Shown piece after piece: positions 1-7,233 of a DNA stretch of 30,138 nt (within the stretch, counting starts at the first letter, position 1; each line of letters opens with the position of its first letter). The notes below the pieces were generated by a model that saw only the letters and a program-made list of their open reading frames with translations, did not search any database and was not told where the DNA came from. The position numbers and the translations under genes were made by a program. This DNA comes from Oscillospiraceae bacterium (GTDB taxonomy: Bacteria > Bacillota > Clostridia > Oscillospirales > Oscillospiraceae), in NCBI GenBank assembly GCA_016293865.1, contig JAEDDG010000029.1, forward strand, positions 1-30,138. Reading direction: 5' to 3'.

Positions 1-655
1 CCTTGCCGACAGCCTTGGCAGCGCCGGTGGAGGAGGGGATGATGTTGCCGGCAGCGGCACGGCCGCCGCGCCAATCCTTCATGGAAGGACCGTCAACGGT
101 CTTCTGGGTTGCGGTGGTGGCATGGACGGTGGTCATCAGGCCATCGGTAATGCCCCAGTTGTCATGCAGAACCTTGGCAATGGGAGCCAGGCAGTTGGTG
201 GTGCAGGAAGCGTTGGAAACGAAGTTCATGTCGGTGGTGTAGGTGGTGTTGTTGACGCCCATCACGAACATCGGCGTGCCATCCTTGGAAGGAGCAGACA
301 TGACGACCTTCTTGGCGCCAGCCTTCAGATGGCCGGCAGCCTTTTCCTGGGTCAGGAACAGGCCGGTGGACTCGACAACATACTCGACACCCAGCTTGCC
401 CCAGGGCAGGTTTGCGGGATCCTTCTCAGAGGAAACAGCGATCTCGCGGCCATTGACAATGATGGAATGATCAGTGTAATCAATGGTGCCCTTGAACTGG
501 CCGTGCATGGTGTCATACTTCAGCATATAGGCCATGTAGTCGGGGGTGATCAGGTCGTTGATGCCGACGACTTCAACGTCCTTGTGGTCCAGGCTGGCAC
601 GGAAGACGAGTCTGCCGATTCTGCCGAAACCATTGATACCAATTTTGATGCTCAT
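1..655 (-). CDS. gap: Glyceraldehyde-3-phosphate dehydrogenase, 3' end cut by window edge
   Basis: Type I NAD-dependent GAPDH of glycolysis, which oxidises glyceraldehyde-3-phosphate to 1,3-bisphosphoglycerate in the cytoplasm. Translating the minus strand from the ATG at 655-653 gives MSIKIGINGFGRIGRLVFRA, the classic Rossmann start with GFGRIGR, and later the catalytic-cysteine motif SNASCTTN followed by HATTATQKTVDGPSMKDWRG. About 218 residues are visible of the roughly 335 usual for the family, so the C-terminal third lies beyond the left edge. A GGAGG ribosome binding site at 665-669 sits 9 bases upstream of the ATG and fixes the start. It is divergent from the kinase-like gene at 1010. 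The identification is secure; whether the enzyme is mainly glycolytic or gluconeogenic cannot be read here. Confidence 0.97.
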   Translation of the reverse strand, partial: MSIKIGINGFGRIGRLVFRASLDHKDVEVVGINDLITPDYMAYMLKYDTMHGQFKGTIDYTDHSIIVNGREIAVSSEKDPANLPWGKLGVEYVVESTGLFLTQEKAAGHLKAGAKKVVMSAPSKDGTPMFVMGVNNTTYTTDMNFVSNASCTTNCLAPIAKVLHDNWGITDGLMTTVHATTATQKTVDGPSMKDWRGGRAAAGNIIPSSTGAAKAVGK

Positions 656-703
656 ATTGTATTACCTCCGTTAGTATTGTTTTTTGGCAGTTCAAACAGG
701 TTA

Positions 704-732
704 ATTATAACCGTTGTACGTGTAAAAATAAA
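704..732 (-). promoter_or_regulatory. Probable promoter of gap
   Basis: Reading the minus strand there is a perfect TATAAT (704-709) and, 17 bases upstream, TTTATT (727-732) as a weak -35. The region further upstream (715-785) is very A+T rich with long A and T runs, as in UP-element-like DNA, which would suit a highly expressed glycolytic gene (inference). The transcript would start near 697 and carry the GGAGG site. Confidence 0.55.
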
Positions 733-1009
733 GACTTTTTTTCTAAAAAAATCTTTTTTTAACAAAATGTTTCAAAATATATTGTATCTGCAGCCGCGAT
801 TTGATATTATTGACATGAATACATGGTTTTCCTGCGCTGATCCGGACGGATATTCCCCAAAAGCGCGGTCATCCTATATCAGACCGGTCTGTGTCTGCCG
901 CCGTTCCGGCACGGACACAGCACATTTCAAATGCCGGATTCTGCCCACACTCAGGCGCCGGTACGCACGCTTCCGGCCGCCGCATTTGAGATGAAAGGAA
1001 CAGCATGCG
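733..1009. other. Intergenic stretch between gap and the kinase-like gene
   Basis: This holds the A+T-rich tract behind the gap promoter (to about 785) and then a structured G+C-rich part. An imperfect hairpin pairs 889-900 (CTGTGTCTGCCG) with 906-920, and a perfect 10-base palindrome AGACCGGTCT lies at 881-890. Neither is followed by a T tract, so they are not obvious terminators. A TTGACA at 810-815 has no acceptable -10 at 16-18 bases, so no promoter for the downstream gene can be named with confidence. No open reading frame here looks real. Confidence 0.4.
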
Positions 1010-2092
1010 ATGAACAAGAATGAGTTCCAGATTTTTGACCTGTACAGCGAATGTGTCGCGGCCGTTCGTGATGGACAGGTCATTTATGCCAATCCGGCTG
1101 CGGAGCGCTTCTTTGGCCGCAGCATTGCCGGCGAGCAGATTCAGACCGTCCTGCCTTCATCATTGACTGCGTTTGCCGGCACGCATTATACCGGCAGCGC
1201 ACAGCTCTGCGGACAGGCCGTGACCGTTGACGCGGTTTTGTGCGGCAAGGTCTGGATTTACACCATTCTCCCGTCGGCGGAATCCGGAGACGACGAGTTT
1301 CTGGCTGCCGCCGGCAGCGCCATCCGCAGTCAGGCGGCCATTATTCAGCTGGCATCCACTTTTCTCCGTCCCCATATTGAGGACCTTGAAAACGAAAAAC
1401 TGACTGCATACGCAGCCATGCTCAACCGCAGCTGCCGCCAGATGCTCCGTCTGGCAGACCACATGGCCCTTGTCAGCAAAGAGCTGTCAGATGTACACCA
1501 GGCTGAAAACTGCCCGGTGCTGGACCTTGTCCAGCTTTGCAGCGATCTTGCGGATGTGCTGCAGCTGTTTGTGCCGCTGCAGCACATCCATCTGCAGCTG
1601 AAAGTTCCTGAGCAGCCGGTTCTGTTTGCCGGTCCGCAGGAGCGCATTCAGCAGATGCTGCTGAATATTCTCTCCAACAGTATGAAATATACGCCTGAAG
1701 GCGGCACGGTCACGCTGCAGCTGACAGAAGCATCCGGCGGTCCGTGCATAACCATTTCCGACACCGGCTGCGGCATCTCCAGCGACAGGCTCCTGAACAT
1801 TTTCCAGGCCTACCGCATGCCGCCGGCCTTCTCCGATTCCAAACAGGGCGTCGGCCTTGGCCTGGCCGCGGCACGCAGAATCGCTGAGTATCTGGGCGGA
1901 ACACTCCTGCTTGAAAGCCGGGTCAACGAGGGGACGCGCGTCACCATCCAGCTGCCGGACAATATCCGCCGCAGGGATCCTGTCGTGCGGGAGCCGGCGT
2001 CGCCCGCTCCCGACAGCTTCAGCAAAATTCTGACAGAACTGTCGGACGTGCTGGACTACACCAGTTTTTATTCCCAATTCGACGAAGATTAA
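1010..2092 (+). CDS. PAS/HATPase sensor-kinase-like protein lacking the H-box histidine
   Basis: 360 residues, no transmembrane segment or signal peptide. Residues about 10-50 look like a PAS-type sensor (DGQVIYANPAAERFFG). Residues 97-160 look like a HisKA dimerisation helix, but the place of the phospho-acceptor histidine is Ser103 (GSAIRSQAAI instead of SHELRTPL). Residues 205-315 are a well-kept HATPase_c domain: N-box LLNILSNSMKYT with Asn223, G1 box DTGCGIS 251-257, G2 box GVGLGL 280-285. The C-terminal 45 residues are a variable tail. AAAGGA at 993-998 precedes the ATG; the nearer ATG at 1004 runs into a stop at once. There is no response regulator next to it, so it may act as an ATP-binding regulator or scaffold rather than as a standard histidine kinase (inference). 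Confidence 0.8.
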   Translation: MNKNEFQIFDLYSECVAAVRDGQVIYANPAAERFFGRSIAGEQIQTVLPSSLTAFAGTHYTGSAQLCGQAVTVDAVLCGKVWIYTILPSAESGDDEFLAAAGSAIRSQAAIIQLASTFLRPHIEDLENEKLTAYAAMLNRSCRQMLRLADHMALVSKELSDVHQAENCPVLDLVQLCSDLADVLQLFVPLQHIHLQLKVPEQPVLFAGPQERIQQMLLNILSNSMKYTPEGGTVTLQLTEASGGPCITISDTGCGISSDRLLNIFQAYRMPPAFSDSKQGVGLGLAAARRIAEYLGGTLLLESRVNEGTRVTIQLPDNIRRRDPVVREPASPAPDSFSKILTELSDVLDYTSFYSQFDED

Positions 2093-2128
2093 ACCCTGCC
2101 TGCTTTGGCAGTATAAAGGAGCTTTTTT

Positions 2129-3394
2129 ATGAAACATCTGCGTTTGCCTTACGGTGCCGGCGCTTTGGACGGTCTCTTCCCCGATGATGCGTCTGTAATC
2201 ACATCGCGGATCTCTGAGCTGACGGCGGAGGCTGACGGCAGCACGCTTGTCCGCCGGGCCATGGCTGCTCCCATCGGTTCCCCCCGTCTGGCCGAACTGG
2301 CCGGCGGCAAAAAGGACGCCGTTATTATCATCAGCGACCATACGCGCCCCGTTCCCAGCCGCGACATTCTCCCTCACATGCTGGCTGAGCTGCGGCAGGG
2401 CAATCCTGACATTGACATCACGCTGCTCGTTGCCACAGGCTGTCACCGCGGAACCACCGCAGCTGAGCTTGAGGCCAAACTGGGCAGCGAAATTTTCCGC
2501 AGTGAAAAAATCGTTGTCCACGACTGCGACAATCCGGACAACGTCCTTCTGGGCACGCTTCCCTCCGGCGCGCCGCTGGTCATTGACCGCATAGCGGCGC
2601 AGACCGAGCTGCTGACAGCCGAAGGATTTATTGAACCGCACTTCTTTGCCGGCTTTTCCGGCGGGCGGAAGTCCGTACTGCCCGGAATCTGCGGCCGTGA
2701 GACCGTTCTGGGCAACCACTGCAGCGCCTTCGTGCACAGCACCAGCGCACGCACAGGCATTCTGGAGGGCAATCCCATCCACACGGATATGCTGGCTGCA
2801 GCGCGCATGGCCAATCTGCAGTACATCGTCAACGTCGTCGTGGATGACGCGCACAGAACCGCAGCCGCCTTCGCCGGCGACATGCAGAAAGCCCATGCGG
2901 CCGGCTGTGCGTTTTTGAAAAGCTGGTGTCTGGCCGCGCCGGCATATGGTGATATTGTTGTGACGACCAACGGCGGCGCGCCGCTGGATCAGAATATTTA
3001 TCAGTGCGTCAAATCCATGACCGCGGCAGAGGCCTGCGCAAACCCCGGCGCGGTGATCATCGCCTGCGCACAGTGCGCGGACGGCGTGGGCGGCGCAGGT
3101 TTCTTCCGGGATTTAAGCGAATGTGAAAGCGCGCAGGCGCTTTACAGCCGCATTATGGCCACGCCTCAGGACAAAACGCTGCCCGACCAGTGGCAGTCCC
3201 AGGTCCTGGCCCGCGTTTTAATCAAGCATCCGGTCATTTTTGTCACCGGTCAGGAAAACCGTGCGGCGATTGAGGCGATGAAAATGACGTGGGCCGGCAG
3301 TCTGGATGACGCCATGGCGCAGGCCAGGGCCATCAAGGGGCCGGACGCCGCAGTCACGGTCATCCCCAACGGCGTATCTGTAATCATCGGCTGA
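2129..3394 (+). CDS. larA: LarA-family nickel-pincer 2-hydroxyacid racemase/epimerase
   Basis: 421 residues, full length for the LarA (DUF2088) family, whose founding member interconverts D- and L-lactate using a nickel-pincer nucleotide covalently bound to lysine. All hallmark residues are visible: DHTRPVPS (70-77), ATGCHRGTT with His106, EPHFFAG with His171, GGRKSVLPGI with Lys181 (cofactor lysine), and LGNHCSAF with His197 (nickel ligand). These correspond to His108, His174, Lys184 and His200 of the lactobacillar enzyme. AAAGGAG at 2115-2121 supports the ATG. The cofactor-making genes larB, larC and larE are not in the window. LarA homologues differ in substrate, so lactate is only one possibility; malate, phenyllactate or other 2-hydroxyacids are alternatives. 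Confidence 0.9.
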   Translation: MKHLRLPYGAGALDGLFPDDASVITSRISELTAEADGSTLVRRAMAAPIGSPRLAELAGGKKDAVIIISDHTRPVPSRDILPHMLAELRQGNPDIDITLLVATGCHRGTTAAELEAKLGSEIFRSEKIVVHDCDNPDNVLLGTLPSGAPLVIDRIAAQTELLTAEGFIEPHFFAGFSGGRKSVLPGICGRETVLGNHCSAFVHSTSARTGILEGNPIHTDMLAAARMANLQYIVNVVVDDAHRTAAAFAGDMQKAHAAGCAFLKSWCLAAPAYGDIVVTTNGGAPLDQNIYQCVKSMTAAEACANPGAVIIACAQCADGVGGAGFFRDLSECESAQALYSRIMATPQDKTLPDQWQSQVLARVLIKHPVIFVTGQENRAAIEAMKMTWAGSLDDAMAQARAIKGPDAAVTVIPNGVSVIIG

Positions 3395-3437
3395 GGGCTG
3401 TCCCCGGCCTGTCATCCTGCCACAAGGAGGAATACAT

Positions 3438-4733
3438 ATCAAAGGCTTTCTCAAATGCACCGGTATCAGCGCCGCCTTTCTGGCCGCGCTGTTTGCGCTG
3501 AATATTCTCAGCGGTCTGATTCCCGTGTCTGCCATGCAGCAGAATCTGGAATCCAGCGCCAATTACTATATGTCCCAGACAACTGACGGCTCCACCTTTA
3601 TCAACCATGTGGACGGAATGTACCAGACCAGCGAGCATATCTATGCCGACGCAGTTCTGATGAACATCATCGCCTGCTTCGATGCGGAAAACTTCTGGGA
3701 TTCCACACTGACAGTCCCGTATCACTATGACGGCATGTCCTCCTCCACAAGCCTCTTTCACGCGCTGAGCGGCGCGGAAACCAACCGGCTGTATTCCCGC
3801 TACTGGCACGGCACGCTCATGCTTACGCGGCTGGAGCTGCTTGTGACTGACGCGCAGGGCATCCATATCATCAATGCCGTCGTGCTCTTTGCCATGGTCG
3901 CCGCTTTCATGGCCGTCTGCATCCGGACCGGACGCAGGCGTCTGGCCTTCTGCTATCTGGGTGCCTTCCTTCTGACCATGTCGTTTTTCGCTTTCTGGAC
4001 CATCGAATACATGAGCTGCTTTACCATTTCCCTTCTGGCGGGTATGGTTGTTCTTCTGGTTCCGGAAGACTGGCTGCGCGGCTGGCGGCTCTGCCTGATT
4101 TTTTCTCTGACCGCCGTCGCCACTGCGTTTTTCGACTTTTTCACAAACGAAACCATGACCTTCCTGATCCCCGCCGTATGCCTGATTTCCCGGCTGATGG
4201 ACGCGCCCGGCCGCACTTTCCGCCAGGTGCTGGGGATTACGGTGAAAACGGGCGTGGTATGGCTGGCCGCCTGGGCGGCCGCCTTCTCCCTGCGCTGGGT
4301 CTTCTCCGCGCTGACCCCCGGCGCGCTCACCATGCAGGAAATTCTCTCCCGCGGTATGGAGTGGGCTGTCGGCGAAGACGCCAATGCAATTCTGGGCAGT
4401 ACGGCTCTGACTGCGCTTTACAAAAACCTCTTCTGTCTTTTCCCGCTGCAGACGCCGGAAGGCGTATTTGCCTGCGCCGGTGCGGCGCTGGTACTGCTGA
4501 CTGCCGTGTTTTTCATCTGCCGCAGCAGCTACACCACGCTCTGGCGTCCCGCCCTTGTGCTGCTTCTGCTGGCGCTTGTCCCGTACGCGCGTTACTTTGC
4601 GCTGGCCAAGCATTCGCTGGGTCATTACCGCTTTGCCTACCGCGCACAGCTGAGCAGTCTCTTCTGCGTGCTTGTCTTTCTGACAGCCGCCATCCGGCCG
4701 CAGAATCTTCCGCGGTTTAAAAGGAGTAAATGA
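3438..4733 (+). CDS. Polytopic membrane protein, possible GT-C-like partner of the downstream GT2; probable ATC start
   Basis: About 431 residues with roughly ten hydrophobic segments and a long hydrophilic, presumably extracytoplasmic loop (about residues 30-140) after the first helix; that topology resembles GT-C lipid-linked-sugar glycosyltransferases, but I do not recognise the family. The ribosome binding site AAGGAGG (3424-3430) is followed, 7 bases on, by ATC AAA GGC in frame with a positively charged start and a first membrane helix. No ATG, GTG or TTG exists in frame between the site and GTG 3525, and a start at 3525 or ATG 3534 would remove this helix and has no ribosome binding site. 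Hence ATC at 3438 is proposed, or a mutated/miscalled ATG. The stop overlaps the next gene (TGATG), indicating translational coupling. Confidence 0.75.
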   Translation: MKGFLKCTGISAAFLAALFALNILSGLIPVSAMQQNLESSANYYMSQTTDGSTFINHVDGMYQTSEHIYADAVLMNIIACFDAENFWDSTLTVPYHYDGMSSSTSLFHALSGAETNRLYSRYWHGTLMLTRLELLVTDAQGIHIINAVVLFAMVAAFMAVCIRTGRRRLAFCYLGAFLLTMSFFAFWTIEYMSCFTISLLAGMVVLLVPEDWLRGWRLCLIFSLTAVATAFFDFFTNETMTFLIPAVCLISRLMDAPGRTFRQVLGITVKTGVVWLAAWAAAFSLRWVFSALTPGALTMQEILSRGMEWAVGEDANAILGSTALTALYKNLFCLFPLQTPEGVFACAGAALVLLTAVFFICRSSYTTLWRPALVLLLLALVPYARYFALAKHSLGHYRFAYRAQLSSLFCVLVFLTAAIRPQNLPRFKRSK

Positions 4734-5422
4734 TGAACGAACTGGAATTCACAATTCTGATGCCCTGTCTGAATGAGGAAAAAACCGTGGCCGCCTGCGT
4801 CTCCAGCGCCCGCGGCTGGCTGGAGCGCACCGGGTACACCGGCGAGGTTCTGGTCGTGGACAACGGCAGCACGGACGCCTCCGCCGTCAACGCGCAGCGC
4901 GCCGGTGCGCGCGTGGTGCCGGAACAGCGCAAAGGCTATGGCAGCGCACTGATCCGCGGCATCAGCGAGGCGCGCGGCCGGTACATCATCATGGGCGACT
5001 GCGACTGCAGCTATGACTTTTCAAAGCTTGACGGCTTTGCAGACAAGCTGCACCAGGGCTATGATCTTGTCATGGGCAACCGCTTCAAGGGCGGCATTGC
5101 AAAAGGCGCCATGCCCTTCTCCCATAAGATCGGCGCGCCGTGTCTTTCCTTCGTGGCCAAGGTCCGCTACGGTGTCCCGGTGGGCGATTTTCACAGCGGC
5201 CTGCGTGCCTTTGACACGGCCATGGCCCGCACGCTGGGTCTGCGCTGCCCAGGCATGGAGTTTGCCACCGAACTGGTTGCCCGGTTCAAAAAAGCCGGCG
5301 CCAGAATGTGCGAGGTGCCCATTACCCTCAGTCCTGACGGCCGGGACGGCAAAGGCCATCTGAACACCATCCGGGACGGCTTCCGCCATCTCCGCTTTAT
5401 ACTCAGTCCTTTGGAAAAATAA
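4733..5422 (+). CDS. Family 2 glycosyltransferase, polyprenyl-phosphate sugar transferase type
   Basis: 229 residues of a GT-A fold without membrane helices. N-terminal MPCLNEEKTVAACVSSA, the nucleotide-binding VVDNGSTDAS, and a DxD-type motif in MGDCDCSYDF (Asp-Cys-Asp) match the DPM1/GtrB-like group that moves a sugar from an NDP-sugar onto polyprenyl phosphate at the inner face of the membrane. The GNRFKGG and HSGLRAF motifs are also typical of that group. Two ATGs occur at 4730 and 4733; AAGGAG at 4721-4726 gives a better distance (6 bases) to the second. It is coupled to the membrane protein upstream, and the natural reading is that the GT2 loads the lipid carrier and the membrane protein uses or flips the product (inference). 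Confidence 0.88.
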   Translation: MNELEFTILMPCLNEEKTVAACVSSARGWLERTGYTGEVLVVDNGSTDASAVNAQRAGARVVPEQRKGYGSALIRGISEARGRYIIMGDCDCSYDFSKLDGFADKLHQGYDLVMGNRFKGGIAKGAMPFSHKIGAPCLSFVAKVRYGVPVGDFHSGLRAFDTAMARTLGLRCPGMEFATELVARFKKAGARMCEVPITLSPDGRDGKGHLNTIRDGFRHLRFILSPLEK

Positions 5423-5484
5423 GCGCCGGTTCCTCCGCGCTGGTTCCCGCCAGGCGGCACTGGATACGCGCGCAGATCAGTACA

Positions 5485-5528
5485 GAAAAAACAGCAGGGA
5501 GTGCCTTTCCGGCCGCCTGCTGTTTTTT
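5485..5528. terminator. Rho-independent terminator after the GT2 gene
   Basis: A 13-base inverted repeat, AAAAAACAGCAGG (5485-5497) against CCTGCTGTTTTTT (5516-5528), encloses an 18-base loop and ends in a T run on the plus strand. It closes the 1010-5422 gene group and separates it from spoVAD. Confidence 0.88.
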
Positions 5529-5585
5529 GCGCCATGGGCGCCTATATCGCGGCAAGGCGCACGTTCCTGTTTCAAAAAAGCGACT

Positions 5586-5611
5586 GTATTGCAGAATGTT
5601 TTCGCATAAAA
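5586..5611 (+). promoter_or_regulatory. Candidate sigma-G (forespore) promoter of spoVAD-spoVAE
   Basis: GTATT (5586-5590) and CATAAAA (5605-5611), 14 bases apart, resemble the sigma-G pattern known from Bacillus (a GnATR-type -35 and CATnnTA-type -10), with one mismatch in each half. SpoVA genes are typically read by sigma-G, so the placement 51 bases before the start codon is sensible. No good sigma-A promoter is present. The match is by eye only. Confidence 0.4.
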
Positions 5612-5661
5612 TCCGTTTTTGGGCAAATGCTAACTGCACTTTGAAAAAAAGGTGATGCATT

Positions 5662-6693
5662 ATGGCCGCAAAACGCGTCGGAAGTCAGACAATGGCCCTT
5701 TCAAATGCGCCTTCCATTATCGGGAACGCATGTGTCGTCGGCAAAAAAGAGGGCGAGGGCCCGCTGGGCGACAGTTTTGATTATATTGAGACCGATCCCA
5801 TGTTCGGCGAAAAAACATGGGAACAGGCTGAAAGCAAAATGGTCCGCCACGCCTTTGCGCTGGCGCTGGCCAAGGCCGGTATTGAGGAACGGGACGTCAG
5901 CTGCCTGTTCTGCGGCGATCTGCTGAATCAGTGCATCGGCACAGCCTTCGCACTGCGCGACAGCGGAATCCCCTATTTCGGCCTGTACGGTGCCTGTTCC
6001 ACCATGGCCGAGAGCCTGGCGCTGGCGGCGCTTTCCGTTGACGGCGGCTACGCGGTCAACGCAGCCGCTGTGACGTCCTCCCACTTCTGCTCAGCCGAAC
6101 GCCAATTCCGGTTTCCTCTGGAGTACGGCGGACAGCGCACGCCGACCGCCCAGTGGACGGTCACCGGCTCCGGCGCAATCATCCTTGCTTCCGGCGGCGA
6201 CGGTCCATATGTGACACATGTAACGCCGGGCCGGATTGTGGATGCGGGCGTCACAGACGCCAACAATATGGGTGCAGCCATGGCTCCCGCCGCCTATGAC
6301 ACCATACGCAATCATCTGCAGGACCTGCACATGGAGCCCATGGATTACGACCTGATCGTAACCGGCGATCTCGGCAGCGTGGGCGGGGAAATCCTCACTG
6401 AACTATTCCGGGCCGACGGCGTTGAAATCGGCGGCTGCTACAATGACTGCGGAATGATGATCTATTCCCAGCAGCTGCAGGATGTGCACGCAGGCGGATC
6501 CGGCTGCGGCTGCAGCGCCTCCGTCCTCACGGGATATATTCTCAACAACATGCGCCAGGGCCGGTGGAAGAAAGTTCTGTTTGCCGCAACAGGCGCGCTG
6601 ATGTCACCCACCTCCACACAGCAGGGACTGTCCATCCCTTCCGTCTGCTGCGCAGTATCCATCAGCACGCAGCCGCCGGAATGCGGCAGATAA
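5662..6693 (+). CDS. spoVAD: Stage V sporulation protein AD (spore DPA channel component)
   Basis: 343 residues, the usual length for SpoVAD, a thiolase-fold protein that binds dipicolinic acid and works with SpoVAC and SpoVAE in moving Ca-DPA across the inner spore membrane in sporulation and germination. Recognisable blocks: PSIIGNACVVGKKEGEGPLG near the N-terminus, YFGLYGACSTMAESL, TPTAQWTVTGSGA, and the C-terminal GALMSPTSTQQGLSIP. AAAGGTGA at 5648-5654 precedes the ATG; an ATG at 5655 is out of frame. spoVAE follows 13 bases downstream. The commonly preceding spoVAC is not found between 5423 and 5661, which holds only a terminator and the promoter region. Confidence 0.96.
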   Translation: MAAKRVGSQTMALSNAPSIIGNACVVGKKEGEGPLGDSFDYIETDPMFGEKTWEQAESKMVRHAFALALAKAGIEERDVSCLFCGDLLNQCIGTAFALRDSGIPYFGLYGACSTMAESLALAALSVDGGYAVNAAAVTSSHFCSAERQFRFPLEYGGQRTPTAQWTVTGSGAIILASGGDGPYVTHVTPGRIVDAGVTDANNMGAAMAPAAYDTIRNHLQDLHMEPMDYDLIVTGDLGSVGGEILTELFRADGVEIGGCYNDCGMMIYSQQLQDVHAGGSGCGCSASVLTGYILNNMRQGRWKKVLFAATGALMSPTSTQQGLSIPSVCCAVSISTQPPECGR

Positions 6694-6706
6694 GGAGGTG
6701 GAACAC

Positions 6707-7075
6707 ATGGAAGCGTTCTGGGATTACGCCAAGGCCTTTCTGGCCGGCGGCACACTGTGTGCCATCGGTCAAATCCTGATCGACAAGACAAAACTGACGC
6801 CGGCCAGAATTCTGACGGCATACGTCGTCGCCGGCGTCATACTCGGCGCGGCAGGCATCTACCAGCCCTTTGCCGACTGGGCGGGCGCAGGCGCGTCCGT
6901 GCCGCTGACGGGCTTTGGTAACCTTCTGGCCAAGGGCGTCAGGGAGGCCGTCGCCAAAGACGGTGTGATCGGCATCTTCACCGGCGGCTTTACCGCTGCG
7001 GCCGGCGGTATTTGTGCCGCTGTTTTCTTCGGCTATCTTTTTGCGCTGATCTTCAGATCCGGTGAAAAGAAATAA
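6707..7075 (+). CDS. spoVAE: Stage V sporulation protein AE (SpoVAEb type)
   Basis: 122 residues, about four hydrophobic segments, with the family start EAFWDYAKAFLAGGTLCAIGQ, the LTPARILTAYVVAGVILG helix and the FGNLLAKGVREAVAKDGVIG(I)FTGG block. It is an integral inner-spore-membrane partner of SpoVAD in the DPA channel. The ATG at 6707 stands 8 bases after AAGGAGG (6692-6698); an in-frame GTG at 6698 lies inside that site and is unlikely to be used. It is coupled to spoVAD, and a terminator follows at 7151. Confidence 0.94.
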   Translation: MEAFWDYAKAFLAGGTLCAIGQILIDKTKLTPARILTAYVVAGVILGAAGIYQPFADWAGAGASVPLTGFGNLLAKGVREAVAKDGVIGIFTGGFTAAAGGICAAVFFGYLFALIFRSGEKK

Positions 7076-7150
7076 TGCCGCCGGACTGCGGGACTGCTGA
7101 AAGCCGCTGTACCCGGACAGACGCAAAACATCCGCCAGTACCTGAAAAAC

Positions 7151-7182
7151 AAACCGGCGCAGCCGCAGCTGCGCCGGTTTTC
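7151..7182. terminator. Bidirectional terminator between spoVAE and trpB2
   Basis: A perfect 12-base stem, AAACCGGCGCAG (7151-7162) with CTGCGCCGGTTT (7169-7180), around a 6-base loop. T residues follow on the plus strand and, read from the other side, the A run gives a short T tract, so it can serve both convergent genes. Confidence 0.85.
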
Positions 7183-7233
7183 TGACTGATGTTCATTTCC
7201 GCCCGCTGCGGAACCGGCGGGTATCTTTGGATC

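Noticed and set aside
810..815. TTGACA as -35 for the kinase-like gene
   Set aside because: No -10-like hexamer at 15-19 bases downstream.
122..994. 290-codon open frame on the plus strand
   Set aside because: Antisense to gap and then running through the A+T-rich intergenic DNA; the minus strand shows unmistakable GAPDH.
2096..2111. CTGCC/GGCAG hairpin between the kinase-like gene and larA
   Set aside because: Five-base stem, no T tract and only 36 bases between genes; too weak to call a terminator.
1487..2896. 469-codon open frame on the minus strand
   Set aside because: Crosses the end of the kinase-like gene and the start of larA, both well supported on the plus strand; no motifs.
3384..4625. 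413-codon open frame on the minus strand
   Set aside because: Opposite the membrane protein; low-complexity Gly/Lys/Gln-rich translation without family features, no ribosome binding site.
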